From: Nocardiopsis endophytica
GTDB lineage: Bacteria > Actinomycetota > Actinomycetes > Streptosporangiales > Streptosporangiaceae
Assembly: GCF_027706725.1 (NCBI RefSeq)
Contig: NZ_JAQFWQ010000018.1
Coordinates: 1 to 64,000, forward strand
Direction: 5' to 3'
Length of the DNA: 64,000 nt
This document shows positions 1 to 9,135 of this stretch, one piece after another. Numbering within the stretch: position 1 is the stretch's first letter; each line of letters starts with the position of its first letter. The notes under the pieces are model-generated. The model made no database searches. It worked only from the letters and a program-made list of their open reading frames with translations, and was not told where the DNA came from. The position numbers were made by a program, and so were the translations under genes.

Positions 1-96
1 CCCCGAGATCAACAAGGAGGGGCACCGGGGATGCGGGCGCCACGAGCGCGGGCGGCCACGCACCCACCCGGTCGCGCCGCCTCCCCGGACCGCGAG

Positions 97-233
97 GGGC
101 CTGCCGGACGGCAAGCAGGGCCGGGGAACCGCCCTGCTCCGGCCGTCGCCGCCGAGCTCGGTGACCATCCGCACGCCCGGCGGCCGACAGCGCTACCGGG
201 CGGGCCGCTGACCTTCGTCGTCGCCGCCTCCAC
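97..233. repeat. Dispersed repeat C, copy 1
   Basis: A GC-rich element of about 135 bp sharing ordered blocks with copies at 308-452 and 12003-12140: GCAGGGCCGGGGAACCGCC near its start, CCGTCGCCGCC, GTGACCAT, GGCCGACAGCGCT, and CTTCGTCGTCGCCGCC at its end. It has no coding signature. Identity between copies looks like 75-80% by eye. Confidence 0.7.
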
Positions 234-307
234 CCCACACCCCGGCGGACCGCCACCCGGCCAGGGCCCTTGAGCGGGGTACCTTGCTCAGCCGCCCACC
301 CGAGCCG

Positions 308-452
308 CGAGCGACCGGACGCCCGGCAGGCAGGGCCCGGGAACCGCCCGGCTGTCACCGTCGCCGCCATCTGCGGTGACCATGCACACGCCTGGTGGCC
401 GACAGCGCTGCGGTGCGGGCCGCCGACCTTCGTCGTCGCCGCCAACCATGCC
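308..452. repeat. Dispersed repeat C, copy 2
   Basis: Same ordered blocks as copy 1 in the same orientation, about 75 bp after it. A truncated third unit (about 453-500) repeats only the GGCCGACAGCGCT part. This is a tandem arrangement on the edge of the window, so further units may lie to the left. Confidence 0.7.
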
Positions 453-525
453 GACCCCCGCACACCACAGGCGGCCGACAGCGCTAAGGCTGCGGCCGCC
501 TGGTTCGTTCCGTCGGTGCTGGGCG

Positions 526-1590
526 TCAGCCGGTACCGGTGCCCGTGCCGGTGCCCGCCCCTTGCTCGGTGCCGGTGCCCTGCTCGGTGCCCGTCCCTGC
601 TCCCTGCTCGGTGCCCGTCCCTGCTCCCTGCTCGGTGCCGGTGCCAGCGCCCTGTTCCGTGCCCGTGCCGGCGCCCTGGCCGGAGTCGTCGAGGCCGGGG
701 CGTTCCAGGTTGACGACCCTCCGGTACAGCGGGTCCTGGTAGCCGCTCAGCGCGATCAGCGGGGCCGTCAGGTCCTCCCGCTGGCTCGGGTCCTCCGAGG
801 ACTTGTCCTGTGCCCAGGCCACCAGCAGGTAGTGGCCGCTCACCGACGCCTCGGCCCGGCTGAAGCCCGTGCCCAGCCGGGTCAGCGGGTCCTCGGTGCC
901 GGGGTTGAGGACGAACCCGGGGCTCTCCTTCTCCTCGTCGGTGATCAGCGGCTGCTCCATGGCGTCGGCCACCGCCTGGGAGGCCTCGGCGTCGCGCAGG
1001 TTGAACATCACCGCCACACCCACGTAGTCGCCCGAGTCGTAGGCGGCGCTGGCCGCCTGGGTGCACCCGGCGTCCTCGAGCGCCTTCTGCACCGCCGAGC
1101 CCCACACCGCCTTCGAGCAGTCCTCGGTCAGCGACTTGGCCTTGAGCTCGAAGACGATGTCCTGGCTGTCGATCTTCTCGTTGCCGCGCTCGAACATCTC
1201 CCCCTCGGTGAGGGGGCGCGAGTCGACCTCCTGCGACGGCAGTACGTCGTTGAACTTCTCCGAGTCGTACACCGAGTAGGTCGTGGGCCGGGCCTGCGCC
1301 GGGGCCTCCGCGCCCCCGCCCATGAAGGTCCACACCAGCACGCCGACGAGCGCGACCACCGCCACGCCCAGGGCGCCCAGCAGGATCGGCAGCGCCTTGC
1401 CGCGCCGCCCGCCCTTCCCGTTCCCGTCGTCTCCGCCCGCGGACCCCGGCCTGCGCCGGGACCCGCCGCCGGAGCGCCGGCGCGGCGCGTCGGCCGCCCC
1501 CTCACCGGGGTCGCCTCCGCCGTTCCGCCTGCGCCTGCCGCCCGTGGCCGCCGCGCGGGGGGCCGCGCCTGAGGGATCTGAAGAAGACAC
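526..1590 (-). CDS. Membrane-anchored hypothetical protein with C-terminal Gly-Thr-Glu-Gln repeats
   Basis: A 354-residue protein of unknown function. Residues 1-65 are Arg/Gly-rich and disordered, probably cytoplasmic. One transmembrane helix spans about 67-89, and an extracytoplasmic domain follows. The C-terminal ~50 residues are repeats of GAGTGTEQ, written as a 24-bp DNA repeat. The outer domain is related to that of the next gene (1717-2892): both have a D-C-x(3)-W-G segment, a GCT-x-AA segment and an F-x-L-x-D-x-EAS segment, so the pair arose by tandem duplication. The GTG start is preceded by GAGAGG at a suitable distance. It is the last gene of the minus-strand run coming from lgt. 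The two conserved cysteines could form a disulfide, which would fit the thiol-redox genes upstream, but this is inference. Confidence 0.8.
   Translation of the reverse strand: MSSSDPSGAAPRAAATGGRRRRNGGGDPGEGAADAPRRRSGGGSRRRPGSAGGDDGNGKGGRRGKALPILLGALGVAVVALVGVLVWTFMGGGAEAPAQARPTTYSVYDSEKFNDVLPSQEVDSRPLTEGEMFERGNEKIDSQDIVFELKAKSLTEDCSKAVWGSAVQKALEDAGCTQAASAAYDSGDYVGVAVMFNLRDAEASQAVADAMEQPLITDEEKESPGFVLNPGTEDPLTRLGTGFSRAEASVSGHYLLVAWAQDKSSEDPSQREDLTAPLIALSGYQDPLYRRVVNLERPGLDDSGQGAGTGTEQGAGTGTEQGAGTGTEQGAGTGTEQGTGTEQGAGTGTGTGTG
560..680. repeat. 24-bp tandem repeat inside the 3' end of a gene
   Basis: About four to five units of a 24-bp sequence encode repeated GAGTGTEQ octapeptides on the minus strand, with one shortened unit. 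Units are nearly identical at DNA level, so the array is likely to vary in copy number between strains. Confidence 0.85.
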
Positions 1591-1716
1591 CGTGACCTCT
1601 CGAATGCCTGAGCCTGCTGCTCGCGTTGTGACGTCCGGGCCGCGCGGTGAACGCGGGGCGCGGCGCCGGTAGGCGCATCCTAGCCGGGATCGCCGGGGCG
1701 GCGCCGCGCGGGCGGG

Positions 1717-2892
1717 TCAGCCCTCCTGCTCCTCCTTGGCGCGGCCGACCTGCTCGTAGACCCACACCGCCGCGTCCATGGCCACCACGTTGACCTTGGC
1801 CATCGCGGTGTCCTCCTCCGGCTCCCCCGCGTCGGCGCGGGCCACCCAGTACACGGCCAGGTAGTGCCCCATGACCTGGGTCGACGCCTGGCTGTACCCC
1901 TGGTGCAGGCCGTCCACGCCCTGGTCCATGGGCACCAGGAAGCCGACGTCGGTGTCGTGGTTGCGCGGGTCGAGGGTCTTGGCGGCGGCGCTGGAGGCCT
2001 CGGAGTCGGACAGGTCGAAGAGCGTGAACTGCGCCACGTACTCCTCGTCGGCGTCCTGGTAGAAGCCGCGGGCCGCGGAGGTGCAGCCGCCGTCGACCAG
2101 CGCCTGCCCCACGTCCTCGCCCCACACCCACCGGGTGCAGGTGTCGGTGGCCTCCGCCTCCTGGAGGGTGAGGGTGAGGTCGTCGAGTTCGAGCTTCTCC
2201 GCGTCGGACCCGAACACCTTCTCGGCGTCGAGCGGCTTGGCGCCCTCGGGCCGCTCGGCGATGGGGTCGAAGATCTTCTGCTCCTGCGACTCGCCCTGGA
2301 AGACGGTGGGCAGGAGGGTGGAGTGGCCGTCCTCCGGCATGGCCATGGCGGGGTCGTCGCCGCCCCCGAAGGAGTTGTCGGTGAACAGCAGCAGGTAGAA
2401 GAGCACGCCCAGGAGCACCACGAGGGCCACCCCGCACAGCCCGAGCAGCACGCCCAGCACGGCGGTGCCGCGCTTGCCGGTGCTCTGCTCGGCGAGGGTG
2501 TTGACGACCTGGTTGGGGCGGTCGCCCAGGACGCTGACCTTGCGCAGGGCCGTGGCCGAGAACTTGGAGACGGGGTCGACGGTGCCGGGGGCCGAGCGGC
2601 GGCCCCGGCGCGGGGGCGCCGCCTCGGCCTTGCCCTTGGCCTTGCGGCCCTTCTTCTTCCTCTTGCCCGCTCTTCGGGCGGGGGCGGCCTCGTCGGCCGC
2701 CTCGTCCCCTTCGGGCAGGGCCTCGGGCCCGGGGCCGTCGTAGGCCTCGGGGCCGAGCTCCTCGACCACCTCGCCGGGCCCGGTGTCGACCACGGTGTCC
2801 TGCGGTGCGGCGTCGCCGCGGTGGCGGCGGCCGTTCCGGGCGCGGCGCGATCCGCGCGCGCCCGCCCGGCCGGCGGAGTCCGATCTGCTCAC
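1717..2892 (-). CDS. Membrane-anchored hypothetical protein, paralogue of the preceding gene
   Basis: A 391-residue protein of unknown function. The N-terminal ~140 residues are charged and low-complexity: acidic at 40-70, then Lys/Arg-rich at 75-100. A strong transmembrane segment spans about 143-170 and an extracytoplasmic domain makes up the rest. That domain shares the Cys-x(3)-W-G, GCTSAA and DLSDSEAS segments with the 526-1590 product. It starts with GTG and has no strong ribosome binding site. It lies 69 bp downstream of lgt and could be cotranscribed with it. The topology is the single-pass type expected of an outward-facing sensor or cell-wall protein; no enzymatic motif is visible. 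Confidence 0.8.
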   Translation of the reverse strand: MSRSDSAGRAGARGSRRARNGRRHRGDAAPQDTVVDTGPGEVVEELGPEAYDGPGPEALPEGDEAADEAAPARRAGKRKKKGRKAKGKAEAAPPRRGRRSAPGTVDPVSKFSATALRKVSVLGDRPNQVVNTLAEQSTGKRGTAVLGVLLGLCGVALVVLLGVLFYLLLFTDNSFGGGDDPAMAMPEDGHSTLLPTVFQGESQEQKIFDPIAERPEGAKPLDAEKVFGSDAEKLELDDLTLTLQEAEATDTCTRWVWGEDVGQALVDGGCTSAARGFYQDADEEYVAQFTLFDLSDSEASSAAAKTLDPRNHDTDVGFLVPMDQGVDGLHQGYSQASTQVMGHYLAVYWVARADAGEPEEDTAMAKVNVVAMDAAVWVYEQVGRAKEEQEG

Positions 2893-2961
2893 GTCGCTAG
2901 CTCACTCATCCTCGTCGGCGCCGCCGCGTCCGCGGAGGTTCCGCGGCGGCGCCGGCGGCGC

Positions 2962-4431
2962 CTAGTCCTCCCGCTTGTTCTCCGCGGGTCCGGTCGCGGC
3001 CCCGTCCGTGTCGGACTCGGGGCCGGTCCCGGGGTCGGGGGCCGTGTCGGTCTCGGGGGCCGTCTCGGAGTCGTCGGTGTCGTCCGCTGCGGCCCGGGTC
3101 TCTTCGGTTCCGGCCTTCTCGCCCTGGGGCCCACCGTCCGCGTCCTCGTCGGACGCGGACTCCGGCTCGCCCTGGGGCCCACCGTCGGCCGAGGCGTCCC
3201 CGTCGGCCTCCGAGGGCCCATCGGCCGGGGCGTCCCCGTTGGCTCGGGCGCCGTCCCGGTCGCCGTCGGGTCCTTCGGGCCCGGCGTCCTCCGCCGAGGC
3301 GGCGTCCTCCGCGGGGCCGTCCCCGTCGGGCGCGGCGGTGTCCGGGGCTCCGGCCTCCGCGGGGGCGTCCTCCGCGGGTCGGGCCCCGGCGGCCTCGTCC
3401 TCCGGTTCGGGTGTGACGGATTCCTCGCCCGTGTCGGCGCCGGTCGAGCCCGGCTCGTCCGTGCCGGTGGCGGCAGCGGCGCCGGTCCGCCCCTCCTCCC
3501 CGTCGGTGGCCGGGTCGGTGTCGAAGACCTGGGTTCCGGCCTCGTGGCCGTAGGGCACCACGCGCGTGGAGAAGCGGTGCATCCACCGCTCCGACAGGAC
3601 GAAGTAGCCCAGGGCCAGCAGGAACACGACGACCGACGTCCAGTTGTTCAGGCGGAAGCCGAGGATCTCGTTCGCCGGGTCGATGCGCATGTACTCGATC
3701 CAGAACCGCCCCACACAGTAACCCATGACGTAGAGCGCGAAGAGCCGCCCGCCGCCGAGCCGGTCGGCGTAGCGCCGCCCCAGCCAGGCCAGGAGCACCG
3801 CGAGACCGATGTTCCACAGCGACTCGTACAGGAACGTGGGGTGGTAGGTGCTGAATCCCTCGATGTACCCGGCCGGGCGCCCGTCGGCGGTGGAGATCTC
3901 CAGCGCCCACGGCAGGTCGGTCGGGCTCCCGAAGAGCTCCTGGTTGAAGTAGTTGCCCCAGCGCCCGAAGGCCTGCGCCAGCGGGATGGTGGGCGCGATG
4001 GCGAAGGAGAGCTTCGACAGCGACAGCCCGCGGCGGCGTGCGCCGAGCCACACGCCCAGCGCGCCCAGCGGGATGGCGCCCCAGATGCCCAGGCCGCCGT
4101 TCCAGATGTACAGCGCCTGGATCGGCTCCCGCCCGGGCCCGAAGTACAGCTGGTAGTCGCTGATGACGTGGTAGAGGCGGCCGCCGATGAGGCCGAGGAT
4201 GACGGCGGGCACCGCCAGGTCCATGATGGTGCCCTTCTCACCCCCCATGGCCGCCCAGCGGCGCTCGGACCAGGCCACGGCCACGATGACGCCGGCCAGG
4301 ATGCACAGCGCGTAGATGTGGATGGTCAGCGGGCCGATCTCGAACTGGCTGACCGGGGGCGGCGGGATGGCGGCCAGAGTGAGGCCGCCCCCGGCGGCGT
4401 CCGCGGTCGCGAGGGTCGCAGGTGTGGTCAT
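2962..4431 (-). CDS. lgt: Prolipoprotein diacylglyceryl transferase with long acidic C-terminal tail
   Basis: Transfers diacylglycerol from phosphatidylglycerol to the lipobox cysteine of prolipoproteins in the cytoplasmic membrane, the first step of lipoprotein maturation. The signature GRWGNYFNQELFG lies at residues 156-168, with the usual multi-pass membrane core up to about residue 285. I start it at the ATG at 4431 because the family N terminus begins there; the frame stays open upstream but that part overlaps the previous gene. The protein is 489 residues, while family members are usually about 280-320. The extra ~190 residues are Ala/Glu/Asp/Gly-rich and look disordered. It follows the DsbA-like gene by 10 bp, so the two are probably translationally linked. 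lspA, the next enzyme of the pathway, lies at 59.7 kb and also has a low-complexity tail. Confidence 0.95.
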   Translation of the reverse strand: MTTPATLATADAAGGGLTLAAIPPPPVSQFEIGPLTIHIYALCILAGVIVAVAWSERRWAAMGGEKGTIMDLAVPAVILGLIGGRLYHVISDYQLYFGPGREPIQALYIWNGGLGIWGAIPLGALGVWLGARRRGLSLSKLSFAIAPTIPLAQAFGRWGNYFNQELFGSPTDLPWALEISTADGRPAGYIEGFSTYHPTFLYESLWNIGLAVLLAWLGRRYADRLGGGRLFALYVMGYCVGRFWIEYMRIDPANEILGFRLNNWTSVVVFLLALGYFVLSERWMHRFSTRVVPYGHEAGTQVFDTDPATDGEEGRTGAAAATGTDEPGSTGADTGEESVTPEPEDEAAGARPAEDAPAEAGAPDTAAPDGDGPAEDAASAEDAGPEGPDGDRDGARANGDAPADGPSEADGDASADGGPQGEPESASDEDADGGPQGEKAGTEETRAAADDTDDSETAPETDTAPDPGTGPESDTDGAATGPAENKRED

Positions 4432-4441
4432 CTCGGCTGGT

Positions 4442-5473
4442 TCATTCCTTGGCGTCGGCGGAGGGCGAGGTGGAGGGGGACGCCCCGGCGTCGCCGCCCG
4501 CGCCCTCGCCGTCGCCGCCGTCTTCGGCGTCCTCGGCCGGCGTGGACTGCGGTTCGCCGGGCTCGGCCTCGGCCACGGCGCTGCGGAGGCTGGAGGCAGA
4601 GTACATCTCATTGCCCATCTTGGCGCCGTTGAGGTAGACGCTCGGGGTGCCCGCGAAGGCGTTCTCGCCGTCGTAGCGCTGGTTGACCGCGCCGGTGGAC
4701 TCCAGGATCTCCAGGACGTAGGTGTCGTCGAGGAAGGAGGAGTCCACGCCGTTCTCGTCGCCCCAGGCGATGAGGTCGGTGACCGGCATGGTGTTGATGC
4801 TGTCGGCGCCCAGCTCGCCCTGGGCCTTCTCCAGCAGCTCGGGGGCGTAGTCCTGGGCGAAGCGGTCGGCGACCTCCGACTCGGCGTCGACGCGCTCGGC
4901 GAAGGCGGGGTCGTCGATGCCGACGTCCTCGCCCCACTGCTTGAGCTCGTCCGGAGAGAAGCCCGGGTCGCCCTCGGCGGGCTGGTTCTCGAACAGCACG
5001 TCGTTGTACTCGACGAATTTGCCCGCGTCGGCGGCGGCGCGGGCGGCGGCCCCGCCGCGCAGCGAGTTGGAGCCCAGCGGCTCGCCGCGCAGGGCGAAGA
5101 TGCTGACCGGGCGGTAGTGCACGATGACCTCGCCCTTGGCGGCCATCTCCTGGATGGCCGAGCCGGTGGCGGTCTCGAACTGCTTGCAGGCCGGGCACTG
5201 GTAGTCGGCGTAGATCTCCAGCACGGGCGCGCTCGCGCCGTCCTCGGCCAGGACGACGCTGCCGTCGGTCTGCAGGGCCTGCGGGGGCAGCTCGACCTCG
5301 CCGCCGCCGCGGTCGCGCATGAGGACGAAGTAGCCGACCGCCACCACGAGCGCGACCACGACCACCGCGGCGCCCACGACGAGCAGGACGCGGTTGCGCT
5401 TGGCCTTCTGCTGCTCCTTGAGGCGCTGCTGCTTCAAACGTTCGCGGGCCTCGCGCCGCGCCGCCTTGCCCAT
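4442..5473 (-). CDS. Membrane-tethered DsbA-family thioredoxin-like protein
   Basis: A 343-residue thiol-disulfide oxidoreductase of the thioredoxin_4/DsbA type. A basic N terminus (1-27) and a single transmembrane helix (about 28-51) place the catalytic domain outside the membrane. The active site CPAC is at 93-96, preceded by the strand LEIYADYQ. The C-terminal ~40 residues are an acidic, Gly/Ser-rich tail. It is expected to introduce or shuffle disulfides in exported proteins. The MauE/DoxX membrane protein immediately upstream is a plausible electron-transfer partner, and lgt follows 10 bp downstream. The ATG start at 5473 fits the lysine-rich cytoplasmic leader usual in this family. Confidence 0.92.
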   Translation of the reverse strand: MGKAARREARERLKQQRLKEQQKAKRNRVLLVVGAAVVVVALVVAVGYFVLMRDRGGGEVELPPQALQTDGSVVLAEDGASAPVLEIYADYQCPACKQFETATGSAIQEMAAKGEVIVHYRPVSIFALRGEPLGSNSLRGGAAARAAADAGKFVEYNDVLFENQPAEGDPGFSPDELKQWGEDVGIDDPAFAERVDAESEVADRFAQDYAPELLEKAQGELGADSINTMPVTDLIAWGDENGVDSSFLDDTYVLEILESTGAVNQRYDGENAFAGTPSVYLNGAKMGNEMYSASSLRSAVAEAEPGEPQSTPAEDAEDGGDGEGAGGDAGASPSTSPSADAKE

Positions 5474-5585
5474 GGGCCGATCACCGTTCTCCGTACTGAT
5501 GGGTTGTCGGGTCCGTCCCCCGCGGGTGCGGGGCCGTTCTATCAGGTTCGGCGGCGCCCCGGGGGACGCCGCCGGGCGCCGGGCG

Positions 5586-6155
5586 TCAGCGGTAGAGCCC
5601 GGCGAGCCGGTCGAGGGACAGCGGGGAGCGCGGCCAGAGCATGACGATACCGGCCAGCACGACGAAGCCGATGTCGCGGGCGATGTCGACCCCGTAGGCG
5701 GTCTCGCCGGGGGCGACCGCGCCGCCGGTGCCGAAGCAGCCGCAGTCGATGTTGAGCCCGCGCGCCCAGGCGGAGGCGATTCCGGCGATGAAGGCCAGCA
5801 TGAGCAGGCCGGTGGCGGCGGCGACGTAGCGGGTGGCCAGCCCCAGGAGCAGGAGCAGGGCCAGGGCGAACTCCAGCAGGGGCAGCGTGATGCCGATGAA
5901 CTCGGCGACGCCGGCCGGGAAGAGCTGGTAGGCCTCGACGGACTGGATGGACAGCGCGGGGGGCAGCTTGGTGTAGGCGGCGAAGCCGAGGATTCCGGCG
6001 AGGGCGACGCGGCACACGAGGGTCACCCACGGCTGGGCGGCGGCCCAGCGGGCCTTCCACGGAGGGGCGGCGGCGTCCTCGGGCCCGGTGGCGGCCGCGG
6101 CCTCGCCGTCGGGCCGGCCGGAGGCGGTGTTCTGCTCGGTGGGACCGGTGTTCAT
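5586..6155 (-). CDS. MauE/DoxX-family redox-associated membrane protein
   Basis: A 189-residue protein with a disordered Ala/Glu-rich N terminus (1-32) followed by four predicted transmembrane helices (about 43-62, 82-106, 110-130 and 155-175). The paired cysteines in DCGCFG (residues 137-142) are the hallmark of the MauE/DoxX group that passes reducing equivalents to extracytoplasmic thioredoxin-like proteins. It lies 112 bp upstream of the DsbA-like gene on the same strand, so the two probably form a redox relay. The exact substrate is unknown. Confidence 0.88.
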   Translation of the reverse strand: MNTGPTEQNTASGRPDGEAAAATGPEDAAAPPWKARWAAAQPWVTLVCRVALAGILGFAAYTKLPPALSIQSVEAYQLFPAGVAEFIGITLPLLEFALALLLLLGLATRYVAAATGLLMLAFIAGIASAWARGLNIDCGCFGTGGAVAPGETAYGVDIARDIGFVVLAGIVMLWPRSPLSLDRLAGLYR

Positions 6156-6341
6156 GTCTGGACTTCCCTGTTCGCCTGGGCGGGTGGGCGCGCCGCGGGC
6201 CGTGGGCGCCGCCGGGGGCGCGCGGCGTCGCAGCGGAGCCTACTGCATGTGACCGCCCGGAGACCGTTGGTCGCGCAGGTCGCGGCGCGGTGTGCGGCGG
6301 CCGGTGCTGGAGAAGCCTATGCCGGTCGGCGCGCCCCGCAC

Positions 6342-6363
6342 GTCCTCTTCCCAGGAAGAGGAC
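6342..6363. promoter_or_regulatory. Perfect 10-bp inverted repeat upstream of the MauE gene
   Basis: GTCCTCTTCC and GGAAGAGGAC form a perfect dyad around a 2-base centre, in the gap between the trpA stop and the MauE start. Next to it, on the minus strand, GGGTGAGAA occurs twice in tandem (about 6368-6390). A 2-base centre is too tight for a good terminator loop, so a protein-binding operator is more likely. Confidence 0.55.
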
Positions 6364-6571
6364 TCGATTCTCACCCTTTTCTCACCCGGCCCCGCTCGCG
6401 GCCGGGGACCCGCGGCGGGCCCACCGCGGCCTGCGGGAACGGCCGACTCCGGGCCCCTCGCCCCGCCCTCCGCGCGGCCTCGCGAACACGCCACCGCAGC
6501 GCCGCGCCTCCACGCCGCCGCACCCCGGTCGGCCCCGCCGCCCCTCGGGCAGCAGGGCCGACCGGTGGGCC

Positions 6572-7423
6572 TCACCGCCGCCCGGCGCGGGCCCCTTCGG
6601 CGAGCTCCTCGGCGAACGCGCCGACCGCTGCGGTGGCCGCGCCCAGGTCGGCGGCGTCCAGCACCCGCTGGCAGAACCCGGCGCCGACGATGACCCCGTC
6701 GGCGTACCCGGCGACCTCGGCGGCCTGCTCACCGCTGGAGATGCCCAGACCCACGCAGACCGGCAGACCGGAGTCCCCGATGGCCTGGCGGGTGCGCACC
6801 ACCAGCTTCTCGGCGGTGCTCGCCACCGCCGCGCGGGTGCCGGTCACGCCCATCAGGGAGGCGGCGTAGACGAAGCCGCGGCTGGCGCCGGTGGTCAGCC
6901 TCAGCCGCTCGTCGGTGGAGGAGGGCGCCACCAGGAAGATCCGGTCGAGCCCGTGGGCGTCGGTGGCCTCCATCCACTCCCCCGCCTCCTCGGGGAGCAG
7001 ATCGGGGGTGATGGCGCCGGAGCCGCCCGCGGAGGCCAGGTCGGCGGCGAAGCGGGCGGTGCCGTACCGGTCGATCGGGTTCCAGTACGACATGACCAGC
7101 GCGGCGGCGCCCGCCTCGGCGACCGCCTCGACCACCCGCAGCACGTCGGCGGGGGTGGTCCCGGCGGCCAGCGCCCGGTCGGCGGCGCGCTGGATGGTGG
7201 GGCCGTCCATGGTGGGGTCGGAGTAGGGCAGGCCCACCTCGACCACGTCGCAGCCCCCGGCGACCATCGCCCGCACCACCTCGATGGAGGAGGCCAGGTC
7301 GGGGAAGCCCGCGGGCAGGTAGCCGATGAGGGCCGCCCGCCCCTCGTCCTTGGCGCGGGCCAGCCCGCGCTGCAGCGGGGTGGTTCCGTCCGCGTCCTGC
7401 GCGGTGTTCGGCTGCCCGGTCAC
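6572..7423 (-). CDS. trpA: Tryptophan synthase alpha subunit
   Basis: Cleaves indole-3-glycerol phosphate to indole and glyceraldehyde 3-phosphate; the indole channels to TrpB. At 283 residues it is slightly longer than the usual ~265. Family sequences visible include GYLPAGFPD, the catalytic-Glu segment [12 protein letters not shown] and DGPTIQ carrying the catalytic Asp. The GTG start at 7423 overlaps the trpB stop by four bases (GTGA), indicating translational coupling. It is the last gene of trpC-trpB-trpA. The upstream open frame extends much further but that part is antisense shadow. Confidence 0.96.
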   Translation of the reverse strand: MTGQPNTAQDADGTTPLQRGLARAKDEGRAALIGYLPAGFPDLASSIEVVRAMVAGGCDVVEVGLPYSDPTMDGPTIQRAADRALAAGTTPADVLRVVEAVAEAGAAALVMSYWNPIDRYGTARFAADLASAGGSGAITPDLLPEEAGEWMEATDAHGLDRIFLVAPSSTDERLRLTTGASRGFVYAASLMGVTGTRAAVASTAEKLVVRTRQAIGDSGLPVCVGLGISSGEQAAEVAGYADGVIVGAGFCQRVLDAADLGAATAAVGAFAEELAEGARAGRR

Positions 7424-8652
7424 TCCTGCTCCCCCTCGTCGTCCATGAGCCCGAAGTAGGCGGCGGCGGTGCCCATGTCCTTGTCGCCGCGGCCGGACAG
7501 GTTCACCAGGACGGTCGCCTCCGGCCCCAGCTCCCGGCCGATCTCGCGCGCCCCGGCCAGGGCGTGCGCGCTCTCGATGGCGGGGATGATGCCCTCGGTG
7601 CGGCACAGCAGCCGGAACGCCTCCATGGCGTCGGCGTCGGTGACCGCCCGGTACTCGGCGCGGCCGGTGTCGGCGAGGTGGGCGTGCTCGGGGCCGACCG
7701 CCGGGTAGTCCAGGCCGGCGGAGATGGAGTGGCTGGGCACGGTCTGGCCGTGCTCGTCCTGCAGCACGTAGGTGCGGGTGCCCTGGAAGACGCCGGGGGA
7801 CCCGCCGGTGATGGAGGCGGCGTGGCGGCCGGTGGCCACGCCGTCGCCTCCGGCCTCGAAGCCGTACAGCCGCACGCCGGGGTCGCCGATGAACGCGGCG
7901 AAGGCCCCGATGGCATTCGAGCCGCCGCCCACGCACGCCGACACCGCGTCCGGCAGCCGCCCGGTGCGCTCCAGCACCTGCTCGCGGGCCTCCCGGCCGA
8001 TGATGTAGTGCAGGTCGCGCACCATCGTGGGGAAGGGGTGCGGCCCGGCGACCGTGCCCAGCAGGTAGTGGGTGTGGTCGACGTTGGCGACCCAGTCGCG
8101 GAAGGCCTCGTTGACGGCGTCCTTGAGGGTGCGGCTGCCGATGGTCACCGGCACCACCTCGGCGCCGAGCATGCGCATGCGGGCGACGTTGAGCGCCTGG
8201 CGGCGGGTGTCCTCCTCGCCCATGTAGACGACGCACTCCAGGCCGAGCAGGGCGCACGCGGTGGCGGTGGCCACCCCGTGCTGCCCGGCGCCGGTCTCGG
8301 CGATCACCCGGGTCTTGCCCATCCGGCGGGTGAGCAGGGCCTGGCCCAGCACGTTGTTGATCTTGTGCGAGCCGGTGTGGTTGAGGTCCTCGCGCTTGAG
8401 GAGGATGCGCGCCCCGCCGCAGTGCTCGGCGAACCGGGGCGCGTCGGTGAGCGGGCTGGGGCGGCCGGTGTAGTCGCGCAGCAGGCCGTCCAGCTCCTCC
8501 TGGAAGTCCTTGTCCTCGCGGGCCTTCTCCCAGGCCCGGGCGACCTCGTCGAGGGCGGCGACGAGCGCCTCGGGGCTGAAGCGGCCGCCGTAGCGGCCGA
8601 AGTGTCCGGGCGCGCCGCCGGTGGCGGCAGGTCCGGTGGTCTCGGTGGTCAT
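7420..8652 (-). CDS. trpB: Tryptophan synthase beta subunit
   Basis: A PLP enzyme condensing indole with serine to make tryptophan. It is 410 residues with the start at ATG 8652, which has AGGAGA about nine bases upstream; an ATG at 8709 in the same frame is less likely. The PLP-lysine segment HTGSHKINN and the glycine-rich phosphate loop [10 protein letters not shown] are clear. It overlaps trpA by four bases. A roughly 480-bp gap separates it from trpC. Confidence 0.96.
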   Translation of the reverse strand: MTTETTGPAATGGAPGHFGRYGGRFSPEALVAALDEVARAWEKAREDKDFQEELDGLLRDYTGRPSPLTDAPRFAEHCGGARILLKREDLNHTGSHKINNVLGQALLTRRMGKTRVIAETGAGQHGVATATACALLGLECVVYMGEEDTRRQALNVARMRMLGAEVVPVTIGSRTLKDAVNEAFRDWVANVDHTHYLLGTVAGPHPFPTMVRDLHYIIGREAREQVLERTGRLPDAVSACVGGGSNAIGAFAAFIGDPGVRLYGFEAGGDGVATGRHAASITGGSPGVFQGTRTYVLQDEHGQTVPSHSISAGLDYPAVGPEHAHLADTGRAEYRAVTDADAMEAFRLLCRTEGIIPAIESAHALAGAREIGRELGPEATVLVNLSGRGDKDMGTAAAYFGLMDDEGEQE

Positions 8653-9135
8653 GTCGGGGTCTCTCCTGGCCGGCGCCGTCGGGGGCGCGGCCGAGCCGTG
8701 GGTCGTCATCGGGCGGTCGGGGCGCTGGGCCCCGGGGGCGGGCTCCTCGGAGGCGCGCCGGCGGGCGTGTCCGCGGCCGGGGTCGCGGTGTCCGTCCGGC
8801 GCGGGCGCCGCTGGGACGTCCGGAGGTGCCGCCCCGGTCCGCGCCGCGGGCCGGCTCGGGTGCGGGCGGCCCCGGTGGGGCGCCGCCGCGCGGGCCGGGT
8901 CCGCTGTGAGCGGACCGGCGAGCCGCCGCGTCGCGGGTCGAGCGGTGTCCTGCCCTCGGGGCGGCCGGCGGGCGGTGCCGTGCGGCCCGGCTACCGGCGC
9001 GGGACCCGTGCGGCGCCGCCGGTGCCGTCGAAGGCACCGGCGGGGCGGTGGCCGGACGCGCGTGGGCGCCCGGGCGCCGGTTCCCCCCTCAGGGCAGGCC
9101 GGGCCATCGCCGGTGCAGCGGTTCCCTGGGCACGG
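8653..9135. other. Gap between trpC and trpB without a recognised gene
   Basis: The 483 bp hold only Arg/Pro/Gly-rich open frames. Some actinomycetes carry a tiny trpM-type gene at this position. The minus-strand frame beginning at 9037 could include one, but nothing in it is recognisable. A 16-residue minus-strand frame starts near 9140, across the trpC stop. No function is assigned. Confidence 0.5.

Larger units (their letters stand above)
1..525. other. Gene-free, repeat-rich left edge
   Basis: No open frame here has convincing protein character; the frames that exist are Arg/Pro/Ala-rich translations of repeats. Bases 1-13 match the right arm of palindromic repeat A. They are followed by two tandem copies and one partial copy (about 453-500) of the GC-rich repeat C, the same A-then-C order seen at 11.94-12.14 kb. 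The segment lies downstream of the minus-strand gene ending at 526. Confidence 0.6.

Noticed and set aside
538-680. CRISPR-like array
   Set aside because: Units are directly abutting 24-bp repeats with no spacers and encode an in-frame peptide repeat.
2962-4611. Longer Lgt starting at 4611
   Set aside because: The extra 60 residues overlap the upstream gene and are Pro/Arg-rich shadow sequence; the family N terminus begins at the ATG at 4431.
1864-4632. A 922-residue plus-strand frame opposite lgt and its neighbour
   Set aside because: Low-complexity Gly/Val/Arg sequence mirroring lgt; no start signal or domain.
8653-9135. A trpM-type small gene between trpC and trpB
   Set aside because: The position is right, but no frame shows recognisable sequence or a convincing ribosome-binding site.
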